From Streptomyces cathayae (lineage in GTDB: Bacteria; Actinomycetota; Actinomycetes; Streptomycetales; Streptomycetaceae): a DNA stretch of 64,000 bases. The notes under the pieces are model-generated. The model saw nothing but the letters and a program-made list of their open reading frames with translations. It searched no databases and was not told the origin of the DNA. Below, piece by piece: positions 51,419 to 59,759 of the stretch. The first letter of the stretch is position 1; each line of letters begins with the position of its first letter. Location of the stretch: contig NZ_CP121682.1 of the NCBI RefSeq assembly GCF_029760955.1, positions 5,332,001 through 5,396,000 of the forward strand. The letters are read 5' to 3'. The position numbers were made by a program, and so were the translations under genes.

Positions 51419-53287
51419 GTGCCCGCGACCCCCAGCCACGTGCCCGAGCCGAGCCGTACCGACCCGGCTCTGATCCGCAACTTCTGCATCATCGCGCACA
51501 TCGACCACGGCAAGTCCACGCTCGCCGACCGGATGCTCCAGCTGACCGGTGTGGTCGAGCAGCGGCAGATGCGTGCCCAGTACCTCGACCGCATGGACAT
51601 CGAGCGTGAGCGCGGCATCACGATCAAGTCCCAGGCGGTGAGGTTGCCGTGGGCGCCCACTCACGACAAGGGCAGCACGCACATCCTCAACATGATCGAC
51701 ACGCCGGGGCACGTCGACTTCACCTACGAGGTGTCGCGGTCGCTCGCCGCCTGCGAGGGCACGATCCTGCTGGTGGACGCCGCTCAGGGCATCGAGGCGC
51801 AGACCCTCGCCAACCTGTACCTGGCGATGGAGAACGACCTCACGATCATCCCGGTGCTCAACAAGATCGACCTGCCGGCCGCGCAGCCCGAGAAGTTCGC
51901 CGAGGAGCTCGCCAACCTGGTCGGCTGCGAGCCCGACGACGTGCTGAAGGTGTCCGCCAAGACCGGGCTCGGCGTCGAGGCGCTGCTCGACCGGGCGGTC
52001 GCCGACATCCCCGCCCCGGTCGGCGTCAAGGACGCCCCGGCCCGCGCGATGATCTTCGACTCGGTGTACGACTCGTACCGCGGTGTGGTGACGTACGTCC
52101 GGGTCATCGACGGCCAGCTCAACAAGCGTGAGCGCATCCGGATGATGTCCACGGGCGCGACGCACGAGCTGCTGGAGATCGGTACGAACTCGCCGGAGAT
52201 GCTGTCCTCCGACGGCCTGGGCGTCGGCGAGGTGGGCTACCTCATCACCGGCGTGAAGGACGTCCGCCAGTCCAAGGTCGGTGACACCATCACCAGCCAG
52301 CACAAGGGGGCCGAGGAGGCGCTGGGCGGCTACAAGGAGCCCAAGCCCATGGTCTTCTCCGGCCTGTACCCGATGGACGGCTCCGACTACCCCCTGCTGC
52401 GCGACGCGCTGGACAAGCTCCAGCTCAACGACGCGGCCCTGGTCTACGAGCCGGAGACGTCCGCGGCCCTCGGGTTCGGCTTCCGCGTGGGCTTCCTGGG
52501 CCTGCTGCACCTCGACGTGATCCGTGAGCGCCTCGAGCGCGAGTTCGGGCTCGACCTGATCGCCACCGCGCCCAACGTGGTGTACCGCGTGAACATGGAG
52601 GACGGCGCCGAGCACGTCGTCACCAACCCGAGCGAGTTCCCCGAGGGGAAGATCGACAAGGTCTTCGAGCCGGTGGTACGGGCCACGATCCTCGCGCCCA
52701 CCGAGTTCATCGGCGCGATCATGGAGCTGTGCCAGACCCGGCGCGGCACCCTGCTCGGCATGGACTACCTCTCCGAGGACCGGGTCGAGATCCGCTACAC
52801 GCTGCCGCTCGCGGAGATCGTCTTCGACTTCTTCGACCAGCTGAAGTCCAAGACCCGCGGCTACGCCTCGCTGGACTACGAGCCCACGGGCGAGCAGTCC
52901 TCCAGCCTGGTCAAGGTCGACATCCTGCTGCACGGCGACAAGGTGGACGCCTTCTCGGTGATCACCCACAAGGACCAGGCGTACGCGTACGGCGTGCGGC
53001 TCGTCGCCAAGCTGCGGGAGCTGATCCCGCGGCAGGGCTTCGAGGTGCCCGTCCAGGCCGCCATCGGCTCCCGGGTGATCGCCCGCGAGACCGTCCGCGC
53101 CATTCGCAAGGACGTCCTCGCCAAGTGCTACGGCGGTGACATCTCGCGCAAGCGCAAGCTGCTGGAGAAGCAGAAGGAGGGCAAGAAGCGGATGAAGATG
53201 GTGGGTTCCGTGGAGGTCCCGCAGGAGGCCTTCATCGCCGTCCTCTCCAGCGACGAGAGCGCGGGGTCGGGCAAGGGCAAGAAGTAA
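51419..53287 (+). CDS. lepA: Elongation factor 4 (LepA)
   Basis: A 622-aa ribosomal GTPase that acts on stalled or mistranslocated ribosomes. G1 [15 protein letters not shown], switch [10 protein letters not shown] and NKID (G4) are present, followed by domain II, the EF-G-like domains and a Lys-rich LepA C-terminal domain ([20 protein letters not shown]). A GTG start with AGGA 7-8 nt upstream is chosen; the ~120-codon upstream open frame overlaps the rpsT promoter region and is rejected. Confidence 0.97.
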   Translation: MPATPSHVPEPSRTDPALIRNFCIIAHIDHGKSTLADRMLQLTGVVEQRQMRAQYLDRMDIERERGITIKSQAVRLPWAPTHDKGSTHILNMIDTPGHVDFTYEVSRSLAACEGTILLVDAAQGIEAQTLANLYLAMENDLTIIPVLNKIDLPAAQPEKFAEELANLVGCEPDDVLKVSAKTGLGVEALLDRAVADIPAPVGVKDAPARAMIFDSVYDSYRGVVTYVRVIDGQLNKRERIRMMSTGATHELLEIGTNSPEMLSSDGLGVGEVGYLITGVKDVRQSKVGDTITSQHKGAEEALGGYKEPKPMVFSGLYPMDGSDYPLLRDALDKLQLNDAALVYEPETSAALGFGFRVGFLGLLHLDVIRERLEREFGLDLIATAPNVVYRVNMEDGAEHVVTNPSEFPEGKIDKVFEPVVRATILAPTEFIGAIMELCQTRRGTLLGMDYLSEDRVEIRYTLPLAEIVFDFFDQLKSKTRGYASLDYEPTGEQSSSLVKVDILLHGDKVDAFSVITHKDQAYAYGVRLVAKLRELIPRQGFEVPVQAAIGSRVIARETVRAIRKDVLAKCYGGDISRKRKLLEKQKEGKKRMKMVGSVEVPQEAFIAVLSSDESAGSGKGKK

Positions 53288-53353
53288 CAAGGAGTAACAA
53301 GAAACAACCGGAGTCACCGGGGGTGCCAAGACACCCCGCGAGCCGGACGGAGA

Positions 53354-53385
53354 GGGGCCCGACGCGCGCAGGCGCGTCGGGCCCC
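53354..53385 (+). terminator. lepA terminator
   Basis: A perfect 14-bp stem (53354-53367 with 53372-53385) with a GCAG loop, ~70 nt past the lepA stop. Confidence 0.85.
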
Positions 53386-53643
53386 CGCGCATCGGTCGTC
53401 ACAGTGGATCAAAACAGTGGATCAAAGGGGCCTCTGTGCGAAGTGACAGGCCGTGGCCCCTTACGAAGCCGCCGGTCGGGCTCTACTCTGTCCCTGCCCG
53501 ACGGTTACTCATGAGTTAAACAAGGTCATGCGAGCGTAACCAGTCGATCACCAGCCGACACCGAGCCGACACCCGAAACGATCACCAGCCGCACACCTGT
53601 CACATCTGAGCCAGCCGCACCGTTGCGGGCCCCGGAGGACGTC
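53386..53643 (+). promoter_or_regulatory. Promoter/operator region of the acyl-CoA ligase gene
   Basis: TTACGA (53461-53466) and TACTCT (53484-53489) with 17-bp spacing form a likely promoter. Just downstream lies the palindrome ACTCATGAGT (53507-53516) within TTACTCATGAGTTAA, a good candidate operator for a fatty-acid-responsive repressor. CAGTGGATCAAA occurs twice in tandem at ~53404-53428. No gene is seen in this gap. Confidence 0.55.
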
Positions 53644-55518
53644 TTGAGCGACACACTGACTTTGATCGAGAACCGGCCGCCGAGCGTGGCGACCCTCTTC
53701 CTGGAGCGTGTCGCCGCCACACCGGACGCCGAGGCGTACCGCTATCCCGTCCCGTCCGCCACCGGCGAGGGCCCCGACGGCTGGAAGTCGCTGACCTGGG
53801 CCGAGGCCGCCCAGCGGGTCGACGCCATCGCGGCCGGTCTGATCGAGCTGGGCGTGCAGCCGGAGGAGCGGGTCGCGCTCGCGTCCGCCACCCGGGTCGA
53901 GTGGATCCTCGCCGACCTCGGCATCATGTGCGCGGGCGCCGCCACCAGCACGGTCTACCCGCAGACGAACCTCGACGAGTCCGCGTACATCCTGTCGGAC
54001 TCCGGCAGCCGGGTGCTGATCGCGGAGAACGCCGAGCAGGTGGCCAAGGCGGTCGCGAAGCGCGCCGAGCTGCCGCAGCTCGGCCAGGTCGTGGTCATCG
54101 ACGCGACCGGCGTCGAGACCGACGACTGGGTGATCAGCCTGGCCGAGCTGGAGCGCCGTGGTGCGGCCCGGCTGGAGAAGGACGCCGGGCTGGTCAAGGA
54201 GCGGGTCGCCGCGATCACCAAGGACCAGCTGGCCACCCTCATCTACACCTCCGGCACCACCGGCCGCCCCAAGGGCGTGCGCCTGCCGCACGACAACTGG
54301 TCGTACATGGCGAAGGCGATCGCCGCCACCGGCCTGCTCGACGGCGACGACGTGCAGTACCTGTGGCTGCCGCTCGCGCACGTCTTCGGCAAGGTGCTCA
54401 CCTCCGGCCACATCGAGGTCGGCCACGTCACCGCGGTCGACGGCCGGGTCGACAAGATCATCGAGAATCTGCCGGTGGTGCGGCCGACCTACATGGCGGC
54501 CGTGCCCCGCATCTTCGAGAAGGTCTACAACGGGGTCGCCGCCAAGGCACGGGCGGGCGGTGGCGCCAAGTACAAGATCTTCCAGTGGGCCGCCGAGGTC
54601 GCCCGCGAGTACGCCAAGGCCACGCAGGACAACTTCCGCCGCACCGGCACCGCCGGCGCCCCCTTCGGCCTCACCGCGAAGCACAGCATCGCCGACAAGC
54701 TGGTCTACGCCAAGATCCGCGAGGCATTCGGCGGCAACCTGCGCGCCTGCATCTCCGGTTCGGCGGCCCTGGCCCCGGACATCGGCTACTTCTTCGCCGG
54801 CGCCGGCATCCACATCCTGGAGGGCTACGGCCTCACCGAGTCCTCCGCGGCCTCCTTCGTCAACCCGGGCGAGGCCTACCGCACCGGCACCGTCGGCAAG
54901 CCGCTGCCCGGCACCGAGGTCCGCATCGCCGACGACGGCGAGATCCTGCTGCGCGGCCCCGGCATCATGGAGGGCTACCACGGGCTCCCCGAGAAGACCG
55001 CCGAGGTGCTGGAGTCCGACGGCTGGTTCCACACCGGCGACATCGGCGAGCTGTCGCCCGACGGCTATCTGCGCATCACCGACCGCAAGAAGGACCTCAT
55101 CAAGACGTCCGGCGGCAAGTACATCGCGCCCGCCGAGGTCGAGGGACAGTTCAAGGCGGTGTGCCCGTACGTCTCCAACATCCTGGTGCACGGCGCCGAC
55201 CGGAACTACTGCACCGCCCTCATCGCCCTCGACGAGATCGCGATCACGGCCTGGGCGGCCGAGAACGGCCTGGGCGGCAAGCCGTACGCGGACATCGTCG
55301 CCGCGCCCGCCACGGTCGAGATGGTCGACGGCTACGTCAAGCAGCTCAACGAGGGCCTGCAGCGCTGGCAGACCATCAAGAAGTTCCGCCTCCTGCCGCG
55401 TGACCTCGACATCGAGCACGGAGAGATCACCCCGAGCCTGAAGCTGAAGCGCCCGGTGGTGGAGCGCGAGTACAAGCACCTCATCGACGAGATGTACACG
55501 GGCGCCCGGGAGGCGTGA
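53644..55518 (+). CDS. Long-chain acyl-CoA synthetase (AMP-forming)
   Basis: A 624-aa adenylate-forming ligase that activates fatty acids to acyl-CoA via acyl-AMP. P-loop-like YTSGTTGRPKGVRLPH at ~201-216, the LEGYGLTESSA motif, and GWFHTGDIGELSPDGYLRITDRKKD before the hinge are all standard. The long-chain FACL type is suggested by IENLPVVRPTYMAAVPRIFEK-like sequence. The TTG start has GGAGGAC 4 nt upstream and gives MSDTLTLIE; the ATG 7 codons earlier overlaps the RBS. Confidence 0.93.
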   Translation: MSDTLTLIENRPPSVATLFLERVAATPDAEAYRYPVPSATGEGPDGWKSLTWAEAAQRVDAIAAGLIELGVQPEERVALASATRVEWILADLGIMCAGAATSTVYPQTNLDESAYILSDSGSRVLIAENAEQVAKAVAKRAELPQLGQVVVIDATGVETDDWVISLAELERRGAARLEKDAGLVKERVAAITKDQLATLIYTSGTTGRPKGVRLPHDNWSYMAKAIAATGLLDGDDVQYLWLPLAHVFGKVLTSGHIEVGHVTAVDGRVDKIIENLPVVRPTYMAAVPRIFEKVYNGVAAKARAGGGAKYKIFQWAAEVAREYAKATQDNFRRTGTAGAPFGLTAKHSIADKLVYAKIREAFGGNLRACISGSAALAPDIGYFFAGAGIHILEGYGLTESSAASFVNPGEAYRTGTVGKPLPGTEVRIADDGEILLRGPGIMEGYHGLPEKTAEVLESDGWFHTGDIGELSPDGYLRITDRKKDLIKTSGGKYIAPAEVEGQFKAVCPYVSNILVHGADRNYCTALIALDEIAITAWAAENGLGGKPYADIVAAPATVEMVDGYVKQLNEGLQRWQTIKKFRLLPRDLDIEHGEITPSLKLKRPVVEREYKHLIDEMYTGAREA

Positions 55519-55558
55519 CCCGTACGGGGCGACCCGTGGGGCGTGAGCCGCAGCGTAT

Positions 55559-55611
55559 GGCCGTGGGGCGGGGCCTGGACCTGACCGGTCCGGTGCTCCC
55601 GCCCCACGGCC
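55559..55611 (+). terminator. Terminator after the acyl-CoA ligase gene
   Basis: A perfect 14-bp stem, GGCCGTGGGGCGGG (55559-55572) with CCCGCCCCACGGCC (55598-55611), around a 25-nt loop. Confidence 0.7.
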
Positions 55612-55621
55612 GTCCGCCCGC

Positions 55622-55915
55622 ATGTCCGGACTGTTCCGGCCGGCCATCGAGGTGGAGCATGTCGGCTGTCTCCTCTTCCTCGAGCTGGACCACGAGCGCT
55701 CGCAGCGGCCGGGCCGGTTCGCCCGGAAGTCCGTTGTCTCCGAAGACACTTGGCCGAAGCTGACGGACCTCAGCGGAGACGCCTCGTACGGCGGAATCAC
55801 CACTCTCATGCGGAAGCTCGGCGCTCAGGCACCCACCCGTTCCGACCGGCGGATCGCCGACCTGCTCGACTCCGAGGCCACGCAATTCCGCGAGGTCGCG
55901 GAGGCTTTGCCGTAG
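55622..55915 (+). CDS. Hypothetical protein
   Basis: A 97-aa open frame reading HVGCLLFLELDHERS, then SEDTWPKLTDLSGDASYGGI and DRRIADLLDSEATQFREVAE. Composition is protein-like, but there is no RBS before ATG 55622 and the start lies just after a terminator. It is convergent with the DUF397 gene. Could be a fragment of a larger regulator. Confidence 0.4.
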   Translation: MSGLFRPAIEVEHVGCLLFLELDHERSQRPGRFARKSVVSEDTWPKLTDLSGDASYGGITTLMRKLGAQAPTRSDRRIADLLDSEATQFREVAEALP

Positions 55916-55971
55916 GCAAGAGACGGATGGGGGGGCTGCTGCGCGCGCAGCCCCCCCACCACCCTGCGCGC

Positions 55972-56166
55972 TCAGTCCGCCGCTGCGAAGGCCACGAACG
56001 CCGCCCAGCCGTCCGCGCGCACGGAGAGGTGCGGCCGGTGAATGTCCTTGGAGTCGCGAACATGGATGCTTTCTGCGGCGAGGGCCATTTCCACGCACTC
56101 GCCCCCCTCATTGCCGCTGTAGCTGCTCTTGCGCCAGACGAGCTGTCGGGAGCTTTCAGCACTCAT
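55972..56166 (-). CDS. DUF397-domain protein
   Basis: A 64-aa DUF397 protein: WRKSSYSGNEGGECVEMAL followed by HVRDSKDIHRPHLSV and a WAAFVAF end is the family pattern. In Streptomyces these small proteins pair with an XRE regulator of the DUF5753 type, as here, where the ATG overlaps the 3' end of the regulator by 11 bp. They are thought to act in developmental or antibiotic-regulating sets such as whiJ and abaA. Confidence 0.9.
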   Translation of the reverse strand: MSAESSRQLVWRKSSYSGNEGGECVEMALAAESIHVRDSKDIHRPHLSVRADGWAAFVAFAAAD

Positions 56167-57040
56167 CTTCCGTCTGCATCCTCTCGATCAGGGCCAGAGA
56201 CTCTCGCGGAGTGAGTGCCTGGGCCCTGATGCTGCCGTAGCGTGCGGCCAGAATACGGACCTCGTCCATGTCCGTGGCCAGACGTGCGACGGCCTGTACT
56301 TCCGTGTATCCCACCTGGGGCTTTCCCTTTGGTGACAGCAAGGTGAACGAACCGCCCATACCGGCATGCTCGGACCGGTCCGTGGGCATCACCTGCAACT
56401 CGACTGTGCGAAGCCGCCCAAGTTCGAGCAGCCGGGTCAACTGCTCCTTGTGGACCTCGGGCCCCCCGATCGGTCGACGAAGCACCACTTCTTCGATCAC
56501 GGCAGTCACCATGGGCGGAGGCCAGTCGGTCAGGATGCGCTGGCGGTCCATCCTTGAGGTCACCCGCTGTTCGATGGTCTCCTCCGTCAGCAGAGGCTTC
56601 CGCATCTCGTACAGCGCGCGAGTTCGCTGCTCGGTCTGGAACAGCCCTGGTACGTCATGGTTGTTGTAGAAGTTGACCTCGACCGCTTCCCCTTCCAGCC
56701 GCGCATAGTCCCGGAACCACGCCGGGTGCCGGACCCGTGCGCGTGCCTTCGCCCGCGCCACGTCCTCCTTCGTCGCTTTCAGCAGCCCTTCGGCACCGAG
56801 AAGGTCGTCCGCCGCGTCGAGGAACTCGGGCTGAGGCGTTCTGCGGCCCCGCTCCAGGGACGAGACCAGGTCCTCGCCGTATCCCAGCCGGTCGCCCAAC
56901 TCCTTCTGGGTCAGGCCGGCGCGTTCCCGGAGCAACTTGACCTGTCTGCCCACAGCCCGGTTCAGATCGATGAGGCCGTCCGCGTCCTCCGGGGGCTCGG
57001 GGCGGTTTTCGGTGTTGTTCTGACGGGGTTCCGATGTCAT
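56156..57040 (-). CDS. XRE-family regulator with DUF5753 domain
   Basis: A 294-aa protein. The N-terminal helix-turn-helix (KLLRERAGLTQKELGDRLGYGEDLVSSLERGRRTP) is followed by a ~190-residue DUF5753 region (YARLEGEAVEVNFYNNHDVPGLFQTE, TRALYEMRKP). The start MTSEPRQNN at 57040 is chosen; the longer frame runs into the IS605 left end 38 bp away. That element now separates it from the ATPase gene at 58958, with which it would once have been divergent. Forms a WhiJ-like set with the DUF397 protein and the ATPase. Confidence 0.9.
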   Translation of the reverse strand: MTSEPRQNNTENRPEPPEDADGLIDLNRAVGRQVKLLRERAGLTQKELGDRLGYGEDLVSSLERGRRTPQPEFLDAADDLLGAEGLLKATKEDVARAKARARVRHPAWFRDYARLEGEAVEVNFYNNHDVPGLFQTEQRTRALYEMRKPLLTEETIEQRVTSRMDRQRILTDWPPPMVTAVIEEVVLRRPIGGPEVHKEQLTRLLELGRLRTVELQVMPTDRSEHAGMGGSFTLLSPKGKPQVGYTEVQAVARLATDMDEVRILAARYGSIRAQALTPRESLALIERMQTEDEC

Positions 57041-57150
57041 CACGTATCCCCCAACCCGCCTGCCTGCCGCCCGGTTACCGGGATTCTTGCAGAAAGCCCC
57101 GGCGTTCACGCCGGGGATGAATGCATCTCAAGACTGCTCTGACGTGCACT

Positions 57151-57567
57151 TCAGAGCGGACGTTTTTGCTGCTCGATGTACTGGTGGACGATCGCCAACG
57201 GTGCTCCGCCGCACGATGCGGAGAAATACGAGGGCGACCACAGGTGCCCATGCATGATGGCGCGGTTGATCCGGCCGGTGAACTCTTGCCGTATCCGGCG
57301 AGCGGAGACGCCCTTGAGGCTGTTGACCAGCTTCGAGACGGCGACCTTGGGTGGGTAGTGCACCAGGAGATGGACGTGATCGCGTTCGCCGTTGAACTCC
57401 TTCAGCTCCGCTTCGAAGTCCTCACAGACCTTGCGCATGATCTCTTCGCAGCGCGTCAGCATCTCGTCGTCGAACACCCCGCGCCGGTACTTCGTCACAA
57501 AGACCAAGTGCACATGCATCGCCGAAACGACGTGTCTGCCAAGTCTGTAGTCGTTTGCCTGATCCAT
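57151..57567 (-). CDS. tnpA: TnpA, Y1 HUH transposase (IS200/IS605)
   Basis: A 138-aa single-strand DNA transposase. HUH motif H64-V-H66 in RDHVHLLVHY and catalytic Y130 in IVHQYIEQQ are all intact, so it should be active. Start MDQANDYRLG at 57567 chosen; the longer frame overlaps tnpB. It is transcribed away from tnpB with 27 bp between the starts. It recognises end hairpins, so it might also mobilise the tnpB-only copy and the mini-element, which share related ends. Confidence 0.93.
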   Translation of the reverse strand: MDQANDYRLGRHVVSAMHVHLVFVTKYRRGVFDDEMLTRCEEIMRKVCEDFEAELKEFNGERDHVHLLVHYPPKVAVSKLVNSLKGVSARRIRQEFTGRINRAIMHGHLWSPSYFSASCGGAPLAIVHQYIEQQKRPL

Positions 57568-57594
57568 GAGACCAATCGTAGTAGGGTCTTGGGT

Positions 57595-58968
57595 GTGCAG
57601 CTCCGCTACAACTACCGGGCCTACCCCAATGCCTCCCAGCGCCGCGCGCTGGCGAGTGCGTTCGGGTGCGCCCGCGTGGTGTGGAACGACTGCCTGCGCG
57701 ACCGGAAACAAGCGCACGCTGCCGGGCTGCCGTATGTGACGTCGGCCGAGCTGTCCCGGCTTCGCATCACCCAGGCCAAGCGCACCGAGGAACGCGCCTG
57801 GCTCGCCGACGTCTCAGCGGTCGTCCTGCAGCAGTCTCTGCGGGACCTGGATGCCGCCTACAGGAACTTCTTCGGCAGCCTCAAGGGCAAGCGGCAGGGC
57901 CGGAAGGTCGGCCCTCCCCGCTACAAGTCGAAGAAGGACACCCGGCAGTCGATCCGCCTCAACACCAACGCCTTCTGCCTTCAGGACGACGGCACGGTGT
58001 ATGTGGCCAAGGTCGGCCATCTCAAGGTCACATGGTCGCGTCGGCTTCCGGCCGCACCCACGTCCCTGACCGTCACCAAAGACAGCTCCGGCCGGTACTT
58101 CCTCAGCTTCGTCGTGGACACCGAGCCGGACATCCTCCCCGAGCTGGAGGCGGAGTCCGGTCTCGACCTCGGCCTGTCCGCCTTCGCGGTCCTGTCCGAC
58201 GGGACGAAGATCGACAGCCCGCGTTTCCTGCGCCGGGCCGAGAAGAAGCTCAAGCGTCTTCAGCGGGAGCTGTCCCGCAAGCAGAAGGGGTCGAAGAACC
58301 GGGCCAAGGCCCGCAGCAGGGTCGCACGCCAGCACGCGCGTGTGGCGGACCGGCGCCGGGACTGGCACCACCAGGCCTCCACACAGATCATCCGCGACAG
58401 CCAAGCGGTGTATGTGGAGGACCTCTCGGTGTCCGGTCTCGCACGCACCCGGCTGGCCAAGTCGGTGCACGACGCGGGATGGTCCGCGTTCGTCGGCATG
58501 CTGGAATACAAGGCTGTCAAGCACGGGCGCACCTTCGCCAGGGTGGACCGGGCCTTCCCCTCCTCGCAGGTCTGCTCGGCCTGTGGATTTCGGGACGGTC
58601 CCAAGCCGCTGCACGTCCGTGAGTGGGCGTGCAGGGAATGTGGCACGGTGCACGACCGCGACCACAACGCGGCCCGCAACGTCCTGGTCGAGGGACGCCG
58701 GATCGTCGCCGCCGGACGGGCGGAGACGCTAAACGCCCGTGGAGCGCCGGTCAGACGGGCACACGTGCCCGCACAGCGCGGTGAAGCAGGAAGCCCCCGG
58801 AAGGGTCGGACGAGCCAGGCCGGAATCCCTGGACTTCAGGCCAGGGAGCACGTCAATCCCGTCAGTACGGACACGCAACCGACAGCGGCGGTACAGGCGC
58901 GTGCCGTACCGATGGTTCCTCTGGTCAGCGCACGACCATCCGGACACGCTCTGTCACGTGAAGTATGA
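57595..58968 (+). CDS. tnpB: TnpB, RNA-guided nuclease of IS605 family, with read-through tail
   Basis: A 457-aa TnpB homologous over its length to the protein at 11465. The catalytic set is intact: D191 (LDLGLSAFAVL), E275 (YVEDLSVSGL), D356 (HDRDHNAARN), with CSACG...CRECG zinc ribbon. GTG 57595 follows TAGGGT by 7 nt, suggesting a leaderless message. The frame has no stop inside the element, so it passes the right end at 58856 and adds ~37 residues from flanking DNA, stopping at 58968. The gene overlaps the start of the ATPase gene by 11 bp. Confidence 0.92.
   Translation: MQLRYNYRAYPNASQRRALASAFGCARVVWNDCLRDRKQAHAAGLPYVTSAELSRLRITQAKRTEERAWLADVSAVVLQQSLRDLDAAYRNFFGSLKGKRQGRKVGPPRYKSKKDTRQSIRLNTNAFCLQDDGTVYVAKVGHLKVTWSRRLPAAPTSLTVTKDSSGRYFLSFVVDTEPDILPELEAESGLDLGLSAFAVLSDGTKIDSPRFLRRAEKKLKRLQRELSRKQKGSKNRAKARSRVARQHARVADRRRDWHHQASTQIIRDSQAVYVEDLSVSGLARTRLAKSVHDAGWSAFVGMLEYKAVKHGRTFARVDRAFPSSQVCSACGFRDGPKPLHVREWACRECGTVHDRDHNAARNVLVEGRRIVAAGRAETLNARGAPVRRAHVPAQRGEAGSPRKGRTSQAGIPGLQAREHVNPVSTDTQPTAAVQARAVPMVPLVSARPSGHALSREV
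58711..58856 (+). ncRNA. Candidate omega RNA of the complete element
   Basis: Overlaps the tnpB 3' end. Contains CGGGCAC/GTGCCCG and the terminal CCTGG...CCAGG hairpin and ends GTCAA; aligned with the other two copies. The guide would start TCCCGTCAGT at 58857. Confidence 0.55.
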
Positions 58969-59431
58969 AATCCGTGACCGAGGGCCTTTGCCCCGTCGAG
59001 TCTCCACGCCCGTGCCTTTCCACCAGCAGTTCAGCTCGACCCGGCGTGGAGCACGGCTTGCCCGCCTTCTCGCGACTCAACAGATGGCGGACTGGGGGTG
59101 GGGCAGGGACGGCGAGTACCTGGAGGCCGCCGAACTGGTGGTGGGTGAACTCGCCGCGAACGCGGTGACCCACGGTCGTGTGCCCGGGCGGGACTTCCTG
59201 CTCACCATGACGCTCGTCCGGCCCCCGGAGGGCGGCTCCGGCATCCTCCGGATCGAGGTCGCGGACAGCAGGGGAGAGCGGCTGCCCGCCCCGGTGGCGA
59301 TGCCCTGTCCGGACGGCGAGCACGGACGTGGGCTGCTCCTGGTGAGCGCGCTCGCGGCCCGGTGGGGTGTCGCGCCCCGGTTCCCCTCGGGAAAGACCGT
59401 GTGGGCCGAATTGCCGAGTCCGCCGGGATGA
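58958..59431 (+). CDS. ATP-binding anti-sigma-factor-like protein (HATPase_c)
   Basis: A 157-aa RsbW/SpoIIAB-type ATPase domain: N-box ELAANAVTHG at ~67-76 and G-box GEHGRGLLLVSALAARWG near 125. Streptomyces carries many such proteins as stand-alone kinases or anti-sigma factors, often beside XRE/DUF397 pairs as here. GTG 58958 is the likely start (MKYEIRDRGPLPR). Its upstream region was replaced by the IS605-type element, so native expression may have changed; transcription from tnpB could now drive it. Confidence 0.85.
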   Translation: MKYEIRDRGPLPRRVSTPVPFHQQFSSTRRGARLARLLATQQMADWGWGRDGEYLEAAELVVGELAANAVTHGRVPGRDFLLTMTLVRPPEGGSGILRIEVADSRGERLPAPVAMPCPDGEHGRGLLLVSALAARWGVAPRFPSGKTVWAELPSPPG

Positions 59432-59759
59432 GACGGCACGTGAGTGTCACCGCCTCCGTCCGAGTCCACGCGCCCAGGCCTGGCGGCTACGACAGATGAT
59501 CGTCCTCCGACGTCTCCGCGGCCGCGATCCGCCACGCTGCCGGGCCGCAGGTGGCCGCCTTGCCGAAAAGCGTGAGCAGTCGGCGGGCAAGTGTCACGCG
59601 AGAGCTCAAATGAGCGCTATGCGGACAGAAATGGCCGAAGTGCTCACGCTTTTGGGAAGAGGTGTCCCGCCCGGGGCAGGCGTCCACCCCGGCAGCGGCT
59701 GCTCCCGCGACCGGGCCGAAGTCGGCGGGTGCCCTTCTGGGACCGGCGGGCCCGGGAGG
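59432..59759. other. Convergent intergenic region with long-spaced inverted repeat
   Basis: 328 bases between two convergent genes. AAAAGCGTGAGCA (59566-59578) and TGCTCACGCTTTT (59641-59653) are exact 13-bp reverse complements 62 bp apart. This may be a bidirectional terminator with a large loop or the ends of a small mobile sequence. No gene supported. Confidence 0.5.

Larger units (their letters stand above)
57079..58856 (+). mobile_element. Complete IS200/IS605-type element (tnpA + tnpB)
   Basis: A 1.78-kb element with divergent tnpA and tnpB. The left end follows TTAC (57075-57078), the target used by IS608, and has the hairpin CCCCGGCG-TTCA-CGCCGGGG. The right end is GGAATC, hairpin CCTGG/CCAGG, AGCACGTCAA ending at 58856; TCAA is also the IS608 right cleavage site. 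No terminal inverted repeats or target duplication, as expected. It is inserted in the gap between the XRE regulator and the ATPase gene. Confidence 0.9.
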
